Shown one piece after another: positions 26,693-34,527 of a stretch of 64,000 nt of DNA. The DNA lies in contig CAWBJP010000012.1 of assembly GCA_963789165.1 (NCBI GenBank), positions 310,001 through 374,000 on the forward strand, written 5' to 3'. The DNA is from CAWBJP01 sp963789165 (GTDB lineage: Bacteria; Actinomycetota; Acidimicrobiia; IMCC26256; BP-133). The notes under the pieces are model-generated. The model did no database searches. It saw only the letters and a program-made list of their open reading frames with translations, and was not told the origin of the DNA. The first letter of the stretch is position 1, and the number at the start of each line of letters is the position of its first letter. Made by a program: the position numbers and the translations under genes.

Positions 26693-27466
26693 CTACAGGG
26701 GCCCGGAGATGCCGCCGTCCTTCCGGACGCGCCAGAAGTGGACGGCGAGGAAGATGACGGTCACGAACGGGAGCATGAGCACGTGGAGGGTGTACCACCG
26801 CAGCAGCGTCTCGCCGCTGATCTCGGTGGTCCCGAGGAGCACGAAACGGACCTGGTTTCCGAAGACAGGGGTGTAGCCCATCATGTTGGTTCCCACCGTC
26901 ACCGCCCACAGGGACAGCTGGTCCCAGGGGAGCAGGTAGCCGGTGAAGGACAGCAGCAGCGTGAACTGCAGCAGCATCACGCCGACCACCCAGTTGAACT
27001 CCCGGGGAGGTTTGTAGGCGCCGTGGTAGAAGACCCGGGCCATGTGCAGGAAGACCGACAGCACCATGAGGTGTGCGCCCCAGCGGTGCATGTTCCGCAC
27101 CAGTGACCCGAACGTGACCGCCGTCTCCAGGGTCTTGATGTCATCCCACGCCGCCATCTCCGTGGGCCGGTAGAAGAACATGAGGAAGATGCCGGTCACG
27201 GTCAGGAGCACGAAGAGGAAGAAGGAGAGCCCACCCAGGCACAGGGTGTAGGAGACCTTGACGGCATGGCGCTTCACCTTCACCGGGTGAAGGTGATAGA
27301 GCACCGAGTTCATGATCACGTAGGAGCGGTTCCGGGGGCTGTCGGTGTAGCCCTTGCGGAAGAACGACCCGGGTCGGAAGATCGAGCCCCACGCCTGGGA
27401 GCCCTTCATCTTTTCTCCGGCCTCGACAAGCTTGCCCTTGAGGCCGTTCCCGTTGCCGTTCGCCAC
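26693..27466 (-). CDS. Cytochrome b6-like subunit
   Basis: This 257-residue N-terminal cytochrome b half has four transmembrane helices. Haem b ligands are His127/His228 and His141/His243, with the 14- and 15-residue spacings of cytochrome b6 rather than mitochondrial b. Cys76 in LCLGG aligns with the b6 cysteine (in YCLGG) that binds haem c_i covalently. It ends in GISGPL, like b6. Most actinobacteria have a fused QcrB, so a split b6/subunit IV pair is unusual. It binds and oxidises menaquinol with subunit IV. Confidence 0.92.
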   Translation of the reverse strand: MANGNGNGLKGKLVEAGEKMKGSQAWGSIFRPGSFFRKGYTDSPRNRSYVIMNSVLYHLHPVKVKRHAVKVSYTLCLGGLSFFLFVLLTVTGIFLMFFYRPTEMAAWDDIKTLETAVTFGSLVRNMHRWGAHLMVLSVFLHMARVFYHGAYKPPREFNWVVGVMLLQFTLLLSFTGYLLPWDQLSLWAVTVGTNMMGYTPVFGNQVRFVLLGTTEISGETLLRWYTLHVLMLPFVTVIFLAVHFWRVRKDGGISGPL

Positions 27467-27490
27467 CCCGAATCCTCCCCTTGAAGTGGG

Positions 27491-27904
27491 TTAGAACCGT
27501 ACTCCGTAGGCGTATCCGTGCCGGTTGTCGCGCTGGTGCGGGTCGCCGGCGACTCTGCCGGCCTGGGTTTTGCCCAGGATGATCACGCCCGTCGGGCAGC
27601 GGTCGACGCAGAGGGCGCAGCGGGTGCAGACGTCCTCGTCGACGACGAAGAACACGTGGTCGCCCGGGTCCTCACCCGGCTGCTCGGTGTTGACCGCCTC
27701 TTCGATGGCGTTCAGCGACAGCATGTGGATGCACTTCCACGGGCAGATGTCGACGCAGCCCTCGCACAGGATGCACTCGGCCTGGTCGATGTGGAGAAAC
27801 TGCTTCGGTTTCACGGCCGAGTTGAGCCAGGCCGCGTCCACCTCCTGCAGCTGATAGGAGGTGGCGAACTCCGGCATGGGCGGGTTGGCGTCGGTCTTGG
27901 CCAT
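27491..27904 (-). CDS. 2x[4Fe-4S] ferredoxin-type protein in the bc operon
   Basis: This 137-residue soluble protein has two 4Fe-4S motifs: Cys44-47-50-54 (CILCEGCVDIC) and Cys93-96-99-103 (CTRCALCVDRC), separated by a ~40-residue insert as in larger bacterial ferredoxins. Its location inside the bc operon, 24 bases before the b6 gene, suggests it docks to the complex or feeds it electrons. Such a gene is not part of standard actinobacterial qcr operons. A role in assembly is an alternative. Confidence 0.88.
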   Translation of the reverse strand: MAKTDANPPMPEFATSYQLQEVDAAWLNSAVKPKQFLHIDQAECILCEGCVDICPWKCIHMLSLNAIEEAVNTEQPGEDPGDHVFFVVDEDVCTRCALCVDRCPTGVIILGKTQAGRVAGDPHQRDNRHGYAYGVRF

Positions 27905-27914
27905 GAGGGCTCTT

Positions 27915-28376
27915 CTAATCCTTCTTGGTCACGGGTCGGGAGAACGCCGATGTCCCCGACGGGGTGGCGGTGGCCGGGACGGCGGCCTTCGGCTTGGCCG
28001 TCCCCCGCTTCTGCCACATCACCCACACGACCACGTTGAGGGCGAGGAAGACGATGTAGATGAGGGCGGCCACGGTGTCCCGCAGCGCCCGCCCGGAGAT
28101 GTCGATGGCGTAGGTGTCGAGCAGGATCTTGTCCTCCCGGAGGCCCAGGTTGGAGTCGGCCCAGGTGAGCCACTCATGGGGCACCACGCCGTAGCACATC
28201 AGGAACATGGCGAAGACTGCCGTGGCTCCGGCCATGGCCTGCCCCCAGGTGGCGGGAAGTTCTGCCTTGGGACGGCGCAGGAGCCGGAAGAAGACGAGGA
28301 AACCGAGGGCGGTCAGTAACAGCGAGAGGAAGAACCGGCCTGGCTCTGTGGAGAAGTACCTGATGGCTGCATCCAC
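27915..28376 (-). CDS. First gene of the bc operon: membrane protein, unknown
   Basis: This 153-residue protein has three predicted membrane helices (about FFLSLLLTALGFLVFFRLL, ATAVFAMFLMCYGVVP and LIYIVFLALNVVVWVMW) and an Ala/Pro/Lys-rich tail. No redox motif is present. GTG 28376 with GAGGAG upstream is preferred over an ATG at 28430, which would sit on the promoter. It precedes the ferredoxin gene by 10 bases. It is likely a subunit of the complex, but I recognise no family. Confidence 0.7.
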   Translation of the reverse strand: MDAAIRYFSTEPGRFFLSLLLTALGFLVFFRLLRRPKAELPATWGQAMAGATAVFAMFLMCYGVVPHEWLTWADSNLGLREDKILLDTYAIDISGRALRDTVAALIYIVFLALNVVVWVMWQKRGTAKPKAAVPATATPSGTSAFSRPVTKKD

Positions 28377-28413
28377 TGAACTGGGCTCCTCGTGAACGTT
28401 TGCACAAAGTCCG

Positions 28414-28436
28414 ATTCTACAGGAGGACAACCTCCT
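28414..28436 (-). promoter_or_regulatory. Likely promoter and operator of the bc operon
   Basis: TAGAAT (minus strand, 28419-28414) fits a -10 box about 38 bases before the first gene. Immediately upstream is an inverted repeat AGGAGG-ACAA-CCTCCT (28421-28436), within the usual spacer between -10 and -35, a place where a repressor could block RNA polymerase. No good -35 is visible. The region also faces the menJ/nuo operon. Confidence 0.4.
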
Positions 28437-28563
28437 CCTGTCTTAGGGGCGGCCCCACGCGGCTGCCGGGGCCGAGAATCGCACTGACAGGTTACCGTTC
28501 CCCCTATCGCACCCCTCGTAACGAGGCCCCTCCGTTGTGGCCGCGAACAGCCGATGGGCGAAG

Positions 28564-29847
28564 ATGCGGGCGGTGGCGGACGGATTCGACGTGGTGGTGG
28601 TGGGCGGGGGTCCCTCCGGGGCGGCGGCCGCCTACTGGCTGGCGGAAGCGGGTCACCGGGTGGTCGTCCTGGAGAAGTCGCGTTTCCCCCGGGACAAGAC
28701 CTGCGGTGACGGGCTCACGCCCCGGGCGGTGCGCCAGCTCCATGACATGGGCCTGGCCGGCCCCCTCGGCGAGTTCCACCGCTTCGGAGGCCTGCGCTCC
28801 GTGGCTCACGGGCTCACCCTGGAGCTGGAGTGGCCCAGCCACCCCGATTTCCCTCCTTATGGATATGTGGTGCCCCGTCGCCACCTCGACGAGATGGTGG
28901 CCGAGGCGGCGGTCAAGGCCGGGGCCACGCTGTGGCAGGCCACCGAGGCCGTCGCCCCCCTGGTCGAGGGCGGTTTGGTGGTCGGTGCCGTCGTGGAACG
29001 CAAGGACACGGGCGCAAGAGAACCCGGGGTCCGGGGTGCCCCCGAAGAGGAGGTGCGGGGGCGCTACCTGCTGGTGGCCGACGGCGCCAACTCCCGGTTC
29101 GGCCGGGCTCTCGGCACCGCCCGGGCCCGCCGCTACCCGCTGGGGATGGCCATCCGGGGTTATTTCCGCTCTCCGGGCCACGACCAGGACTGGATCGAGA
29201 GCCACCTGGACCTGCGGGACCGCAAGGGTGCCGCCCTTCCCGGCTACGGCTGGATCTTCCCGGTGGGCGACGGCACCGTGAACGTGGGGGTGGGCCTCCT
29301 GTCGACCTTCCGGGACTGGAAGGGGGTCAACACCACCCACCTGATGGAGGCGTTCGTGGAGATGGCCCCGGCGCATTGGGAGCTTTCACCCGAAACCGCC
29401 ACCTGCGCCCCGACCGGCGGCCGGCTCCCCATGGGCAACTCGGTGGAACCCTCGGCCGGGCCGACCTGGCTGGTGGTCGGCGACGCCGCCGGTTCGATCA
29501 ACCCCTTCAACGGGGAGGGCATCGCCTACGCCTACGAGACCGGTCGGATCGCCGCCGAGGTTCTCGACCAGGCCCTGCGGACGGGGGACGGCCTCGCCCT
29601 GTCCCGCTATCCGGCTCGCCTCGAGGACGCCTACGGCCTCTACTTCCGTGTGGCCCGGGCGTTCGTGCGGGCCATCGGCAACCCGCTGGTCATGCGGGAG
29701 CTGACCCGGGTCGGGATGCGGTCGCGCAGCCTCATGGAGTGGGTGCTCCGCATCATGTCGAACATGCTGCGGCCCGACGAGCTGGGCCCGGCGGAGGCGG
29801 CCTACAAGGTGGTCGAGCGTCTCGTCGCCCTCGGCCCCGAACCCTAG
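28564..29847 (+). CDS. Geranylgeranyl reductase family FAD enzyme (MenJ-like)
   Basis: This 427-residue flavoprotein probably saturates a double bond in the isoprenoid tail of menaquinone, as MenJ does in mycobacteria. It has the FAD dinucleotide motif FDVVVVGGGPSGAAAAYWLAEAG, the family signature FPRDKTCGDGLTPRAV, YGYVVPRRHLDE, and the second FAD motif VGDAAGSINPFNGEGIAYA. Homologues also sit directly before nuoA in Streptomyces. ATG 28564 gives the typical start; GTG 28537 is an alternative. It lies 56 bases before nuoA1, which may have its own promoter. Confidence 0.9.
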   Translation: MRAVADGFDVVVVGGGPSGAAAAYWLAEAGHRVVVLEKSRFPRDKTCGDGLTPRAVRQLHDMGLAGPLGEFHRFGGLRSVAHGLTLELEWPSHPDFPPYGYVVPRRHLDEMVAEAAVKAGATLWQATEAVAPLVEGGLVVGAVVERKDTGAREPGVRGAPEEEVRGRYLLVADGANSRFGRALGTARARRYPLGMAIRGYFRSPGHDQDWIESHLDLRDRKGAALPGYGWIFPVGDGTVNVGVGLLSTFRDWKGVNTTHLMEAFVEMAPAHWELSPETATCAPTGGRLPMGNSVEPSAGPTWLVVGDAAGSINPFNGEGIAYAYETGRIAAEVLDQALRTGDGLALSRYPARLEDAYGLYFRVARAFVRAIGNPLVMRELTRVGMRSRSLMEWVLRIMSNMLRPDELGPAEAAYKVVERLVALGPEP

Positions 29848-29890
29848 GTCGGTGCCACCTCCAGTTTTCGCGCCCCGCCGCTGCGAGCGA

Positions 29891-29896
29891 TAGCCT
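29891..29896 (+). promoter_or_regulatory. -10-like TAGCCT, leaderless promoter of nuoA1
   Basis: TAGCCT ends seven bases before CTG 29904, the only start-like codon that preserves the NuoA N-terminus. Spacing is identical to hemB. No ribosome site is visible between them. Confidence 0.45.
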
Positions 29897-29903
29897 CGGG
29901 GCC

Positions 29904-30365
29904 CTGACCGAGTATCTCCCCATCCTCGTCATGCTCGTGCTGGCCACGGTGTTCGCCGCCGCGTCCTTCGCCGCCTCCTCGCTCCTGGCCCCCAGCCGCC
30001 CGACGTCGGCCAAGCTCGCCCCCTACGAGTGCGGGATCGTCCCCGAGCACGACGCCGCGGAGCGCTTCCCGGTGAAGTTCTACCTGGTGGCGATGGTGTT
30101 CATCATCTTCGACATCGAGCTCGTCTTCCTCTATCCCTGGGCGGTCATCTTCCGGCAACTCGAGATCTTCGGCCTGGTGGAGATGGGCCTGTTCCTGGTC
30201 GCGGTCGTGGTGGCCTACGCCTACGTGCTCTCGGCCGGGGCGCTGGACTGGGGTCCGGCCCGGCGGGTGGGGGAGCGGGTCATCGCCCCCGTGCTCCGGA
30301 GCTCGTCCTGGCCGCCGACCCCCCCGGCCCCGGCGGAGAAGCCGGAATCCGGAGAGGCCGCCTGA
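29904..30365 (+). CDS. nuoA: Complex I subunit NuoA (operon 1)
   Basis: This 153-residue membrane subunit helps form the quinone chamber entrance. Three helices are visible; the conserved loop is KLAPYECGIVPEHDAAERFPVKFYLVAMVFIIFDIELVFLYPWA, with the key Cys and the IFDIE acidic pair. The frame has no ATG, GTG or TTG before TEYLPILV, so CTG 29904 is proposed as start; ATG 29931 would remove part of helix 1. An Ala/Pro-rich tail follows helix 3. Its stop overlaps the nuoB start by one base. Confidence 0.9.
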   Translation: MTEYLPILVMLVLATVFAAASFAASSLLAPSRPTSAKLAPYECGIVPEHDAAERFPVKFYLVAMVFIIFDIELVFLYPWAVIFRQLEIFGLVEMGLFLVAVVVAYAYVLSAGALDWGPARRVGERVIAPVLRSSSWPPTPPAPAEKPESGEAA

Positions 30366-30889
30366 TGGGTCTGGAGGCGCTGAACCAGTCGTTCCTCACC
30401 ACTCGGATCGAAGACCTGGTCAAGTGGGCCCGGCGGAACTCCGTGTGGCCCGCCACCTTCGGGCTGGCCTGCTGTGCCATCGAGATGATGGCCACAGGTG
30501 CCGCCCACTACGACCTGTCCCGCTTCGGGATGGAGGTGTTCCGGGCCAGCCCCCGCCAGGCCGACCTGATGATCGTGGCCGGGCGGGTCAGCCAGAAGAT
30601 GGCTCCCGTCCTGCGCCAGATCTACGACCAGATGGTCGAGCCGAAGTGGGTCATCTCCATGGGGGTGTGCGCCTCGTCGGGTGGCATGTTCAACAACTAC
30701 GCCATCGTCCAGGGCGTCGATCAGGTCGTCCCCGTCGATGTCTACGTGCCCGGCTGCCCCCCCGGTCCCGAGACCCTGATGCACGGTATTCTCACCCTCC
30801 ACGACCTCATCCGTAGCGGTGAGATCGTTCGCCGACCCGGCCAGGGCGCCGGCATCCAGATCGACCAGCCCACCCCCCGCTCGGCGTGA
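30365..30889 (+). CDS. nuoB: Complex I subunit NuoB (operon 1)
   Basis: This 174-residue subunit holds the terminal [4Fe-4S] cluster N2, which reduces quinone. Ligands are the tandem cysteines in GLACCAIEMM, the Cys in SMGVCASSGGMF and the Cys in VPGCPPGPE. The usual SCA(N)SGG reads VCASSGG. The gene is 22 bases before nuoC. It differs clearly from NuoB2 (50547-51050). Confidence 0.95.
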   Translation: MGLEALNQSFLTTRIEDLVKWARRNSVWPATFGLACCAIEMMATGAAHYDLSRFGMEVFRASPRQADLMIVAGRVSQKMAPVLRQIYDQMVEPKWVISMGVCASSGGMFNNYAIVQGVDQVVPVDVYVPGCPPGPETLMHGILTLHDLIRSGEIVRRPGQGAGIQIDQPTPRSA

Positions 30890-30911
30890 CCTCCCCTCCC
30901 CCCTCGAGGCG

Positions 30912-31448
30912 ATGACCGACGACAGCGCTCGTGAAGAAATGCACGAGAAAGCAGGGCCGGGAGCCGAGGCCTTGGAACGCTTTCCGGGTGCCATCCTGGC
31001 CGACTCGCATGGCCAGGAGGTCGTCCATGTCGACCGCCGCGAGTGGCGGCCGCTGGCCCAGTGGCTGCGCGACGAGGCCGGGTTCGAGCAGTGCGCGGAC
31101 ATCACCGCCGTCGACCAGCTCCTGCGTCCCGGCCGGCCGCTGCCTGCCGGGGTGGCCCCCGAGCGCTTCGAGGTGGTGGCCAACTTCCTGTCCTACTCGC
31201 GCAACCTCCGGCTGCGGGCCATCTGCCAGGTACCCGACGGAGCGGCCATCGACAGCTTGTTCGACGTGTACCCGGGTACAGAACTGCCCGAGCGGGAAGT
31301 GTGGGACCTGTTCGGCGTGCCCTTCGCCGGCCACCCGGACCTGACCCGCCTGATGATGCCCGACGAGTGGGAGGGCCACCCGCTGCGCAAGGACGACGCT
31401 CCCGCCCGGGTGCCGGTGCAGTTCAAGGAAGCACCTCGCCCCCTATGA
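30912..31448 (+). CDS. nuoC: Complex I subunit NuoC (operon 1)
   Basis: This 178-residue peripheral-arm subunit has the family signature YPGTELPEREVWDLFGVPFAGHPDLTRLMMPDEWEGHPLRKDDAP. ATG 30912 begins MTDDSAREEM; the open frame upstream has no homology. The protein contacts NuoD and contains no cofactor. Unlike the second operon's copy, it is in one frame. Confidence 0.92.
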   Translation: MTDDSAREEMHEKAGPGAEALERFPGAILADSHGQEVVHVDRREWRPLAQWLRDEAGFEQCADITAVDQLLRPGRPLPAGVAPERFEVVANFLSYSRNLRLRAICQVPDGAAIDSLFDVYPGTELPEREVWDLFGVPFAGHPDLTRLMMPDEWEGHPLRKDDAPARVPVQFKEAPRPL

Positions 31449-31467
31449 GTCCCGGTGTGGTGTCCAC

Positions 31468-32690
31468 ATGAGCATCGAGAACCCCACCGAACTTGTTCTC
31501 GGCCCGGACTCCTGGCCGGATTCCGACGAGACGATGGTCATCAACCTGGGGCCCCAACACCCCTCCACCCACGGGGTGCTGCGGGTGGTGCTCGAGCTGG
31601 AGGGCGAGACCGTCCTGCGGGCCAAGCCGGTCATCGGCTACCTCCACACCGGAATGGAGAAGACCGGTGAGCAGCTCACCTACGTCCAGGGGCCGACCAA
31701 CGTCACCCGCATGGATTACGCCGCTCCGCTGTTCAACGAGCTGGTCTACAGCCTGGCGGTGGAGCGCCTGCTCGATCTCGAGGTCCCGCCCCGGGCGACA
31801 TGGATCCGGATGCTCATGTGCGAGCTGAACCGGGTCTCCTCCCACCTGCTGTTCCTGGCCACCAACGGGATGGACCTGGGCGCCATCTCGATGATGCTCT
31901 ATGGCTGGAGGGAGCGGGAGCTGGTGCTCGCCTTCTTCGAGAAGGTGACCGGACTGCGGATGAACCACAACTACATCCGCCCCGGCGGAGTGGCCGCCGA
32001 CCTCCCTCCCGGGTGGGAGGAGGACGTCGCCGAGCTGTGCGAGGTTGTCCCGGAGGGGATCGAGGAGTACGACGAGCTGCTCACCGAGAACCCCATCTGG
32101 ATGGAGCGCACCGTGGGGGTCGGCGTGATCACCACCGAGCAGGCCCTCGCCCTCGGTGCCTCCGGGCCCATCCTGCGCTCCACCGGCATGCCCTGGGACC
32201 TGCGCAAGGCACAGCCGTACCTGGCCTACGACCAGGTCGACTTCGACGTCATCTACACCGCCAACGGCGACACCTACGACCGCTACCGGATCCGCCTCCA
32301 TGAGGTGGGCGAGTCGCTGCGCATCGCCCGCCAGTGCCTGGAGCGCATGCCGGCCGGCGACTATCGCGCCCAGGACCGCAAGGTGACGCCGCCGCCGCGC
32401 CCCGGATCGACGAGTCGATGGAAGCCCTGATCCACCACTTCAAGCTCTTCACCGAGGGGTTCAAGGTCCCCCCCGGGGAGATCTACGTGGCGGTGGAGAA
32501 CCCCCGGGGTGAGCTCGGCTGCTACCTGGTGTCGGACGGGACGGGCCGCCCGTACCGGATGCACATCCGGGGGGCGAGCTTCTACAACCTCCAGACCATG
32601 CCCGTGATGATCAAGGGCGCCCTGGTGGCGGACGGGATCGCCATCATCTCCAGCATCGACCCCATCATGGGAGACGTCGAGAGAAGGGGA
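31468..32690 (+). CDS. nuoD: Complex I subunit NuoD (operon 1), frameshifted
   Basis: This subunit lines the quinone site with NuoB. It carries the loop INLGPQHPSTHGVLRV (His35) and, 26 residues on, HTGMEK, where mitochondrial complex I has a methylated Arg; here it is Thr61. A base seems lost near 32395-32403 in a CCG/CGC run: the frame moves from QDRKVTPPP to RIDESMEALIHHFKLFTEGF. The family's C-terminal GDVDR appears as GDVER, but no stop follows and the frame runs on into nuoE, so another error near 32680 is likely. The end given is approximate. Confidence 0.9.
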
Positions 32691-32701
32691 CACGACAGGG
32701 G

Positions 32702-33223
32702 ATCCCCGGCGCCGACGAGGTCATCGCCCGCTACCCACGTTCGCGTTCAGCCCTCATGCCGCTCCTGCACCTCGTCCAAGAGCGCGACGGCCACGTCACC
32801 GAGGAGGGCATGGTCGAGGTGGCCGAGCACCTCGGGCTCAGCGCCGCCGAGGTGCTCGGGGTGTGCTCCTTCTACTCCATGTACAAGCGGGAGCCCTGCG
32901 GGCGTCTGCTGGTGTCGGTCTGCACCAGCGTGTCCTGCCTGGTGAACGGCGGCCCCGAGCTCCTCGAGCACCTCCGCCGGCGCTACGCCGGGGATCCCGA
33001 GGTGACGGTGGAGGAGGTCGAATGCCTGGCCGCCTCCGACGGGGCGCCGGTCATGCAGGTCAACTACGAGTTCCACGAGCGCATGACCCCGCCCGAGGCG
33101 GAACGGATCGTCGAGGCCTACCGCAGCGGAGAGCTCACTCCCCGGGGACCGTCCGGGGAGAGCCGGACTCCGCCCGCCGCCGGCGGAGGCGCGTACCCGT
33201 CTGCCGGCGGCGGAGGCATGTGA
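32702..33223 (+). CDS. nuoE: Complex I subunit NuoE (operon 1), start uncertain
   Basis: NuoE is a thioredoxin-fold [2Fe-2S] (N1a) subunit of the NADH module. Homology begins before the only canonical start (ATG 32756): VIARYPRSRSALMPLLHLVQ is read in frame from about 32720, so the true start lies upstream and may be hidden by an indel at the nuoD end. Ligands seen are C-x4-C (VCTSVSCL) and VECL; the usual fourth Cys of CLGAC is Ser (CLAAS). A Gly/Pro-rich tail ends at ATGTGA, overlapping nuoF. Confidence 0.85.
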   Translation: MPGADEVIARYPRSRSALMPLLHLVQERDGHVTEEGMVEVAEHLGLSAAEVLGVCSFYSMYKREPCGRLLVSVCTSVSCLVNGGPELLEHLRRRYAGDPEVTVEEVECLAASDGAPVMQVNYEFHERMTPPEAERIVEAYRSGELTPRGPSGESRTPPAAGGGAYPSAGGGGM

Positions 33224-34527
33224 TCGTGGCGGCCACCGAGACCCGGATCATCACCAAGCGCCTCCGGGACCACCCGGAGGATTCCTGGACGCTGGCCCGG
33301 TCCCGGGAGACCGGGGGCTACGAAGGGTTGCGCAAGGCGCTGGCCATGGACCCGGCCGCCATCGTCGAGGAGGTGAAGACCTCCGGCCTGCGGGGCCGCG
33401 GCGGGGCGGGGTTCCCCACCGCCACCAAGTGGTCGTTCCTGCCCGCGGGGGTCGTGCCCCGCTACCTGGTGGTGAACTGCGACGAGGCCGAGCCCTCCAC
33501 GTTCAAGGACCGGATGCTGGTCGAGCGCGATCCCCACCTGCTCATCGAGGGCATCGCCATCGCCAGCTTCGCCCTCGGGGTGCACCAGGCCTTCGTCTAC
33601 GTCCGGGGGGAATTCGCCTTGGGCGCCGACCGGCTCCGGGCGGCGGTGACCGAGGCCCGGGCCGCCGGCCTGATCGGTCCGGACGTGATGGCCTCGGGTT
33701 TCGACCTCGACATCGTCGTGCACCGCGGCGCCGGCGCCTACATCTGCGGCGAGGAGACCGCCCTGCTCGAGAGCCTGGAGGGGAAGCACGGCATGCCCCG
33801 CATCCGGCCGCCCTTCCCCGCCATCGCCGGGCTCTACGCCAAGCCCACTGTCGTCAACAACGTGGAGACCCTGGCCACCCTGCCGGCCATCGTCACCGGC
33901 GGGGGGGAGTGGTACGGCGCCATGGGCGTGGACCGGTCCCGGGGCACGCGGATCTTCTCCCTGTCCGGACACGTCAACCGGCCGGGGAACTACGAGATCG
34001 AGATGGGCCTCACCTTCCGCCAGCTCATCGACGACCTCGGAGGCGGCCTGGCCGGGCCCGGCCCGGTCAAGTTCCTCATCCCGGGCGGAGCCAGCTCCCA
34101 GTGGCTGACCGGCGACCACCTCGACGTGCCCCTGGACATGGACCTCGTGACCAAGGAGTACGGCGTCATGCTCGGTTCGGGCGCCATCATGGTCTACAAC
34201 CAGGACGCCTGCCCGGTGCGGGTGGCGCTGCGCCTGGCCAAGTTCTTTGCCCACGAATCCTGCGGGAAATGCACACCGTGCCGGGAAGGCACCGGGTGGA
34301 TCCGCAAGGTGCTCTACCGCATCGAGCACGGCGAAGGCCGCCCCGAGGATCTCGACCTGCTGCTCGACGTGGGCGACAACATCTGCCCCGGCCTGAACGC
34401 CCCGTTCTCCCAGACCACCATCTGCCCGCTGGGTCCCAGCGCAGTGTCCCCCATCGTGTCGCTCAACAAGTTCTTCCGCGCCGAGGTCGACGCCCACGTG
34501 AAAGAGGGCGCATGCCAGGTCGCGTGA
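33220..34527 (+). CDS. nuoF: Complex I subunit NuoF (operon 1)
   Basis: This 435-residue NADH- and FMN-binding subunit carries GLRGRGGAGFPTATKWSF (nucleotide site), NCDEAEPSTFKDR, CGEETALLESLEGKHGMPR, and the N3 [4Fe-4S] cysteines in ESCGKCTPCREG and TTICPLG. Its presence shows that operon 1 can use NADH. GTG 33220 overlaps the nuoE stop; GTG 33226 is equally possible. The end overlaps nuoG by 16 bases. Confidence 0.95.
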   Translation: MIVAATETRIITKRLRDHPEDSWTLARSRETGGYEGLRKALAMDPAAIVEEVKTSGLRGRGGAGFPTATKWSFLPAGVVPRYLVVNCDEAEPSTFKDRMLVERDPHLLIEGIAIASFALGVHQAFVYVRGEFALGADRLRAAVTEARAAGLIGPDVMASGFDLDIVVHRGAGAYICGEETALLESLEGKHGMPRIRPPFPAIAGLYAKPTVVNNVETLATLPAIVTGGGEWYGAMGVDRSRGTRIFSLSGHVNRPGNYEIEMGLTFRQLIDDLGGGLAGPGPVKFLIPGGASSQWLTGDHLDVPLDMDLVTKEYGVMLGSGAIMVYNQDACPVRVALRLAKFFAHESCGKCTPCREGTGWIRKVLYRIEHGEGRPEDLDLLLDVGDNICPGLNAPFSQTTICPLGPSAVSPIVSLNKFFRAEVDAHVKEGACQVA

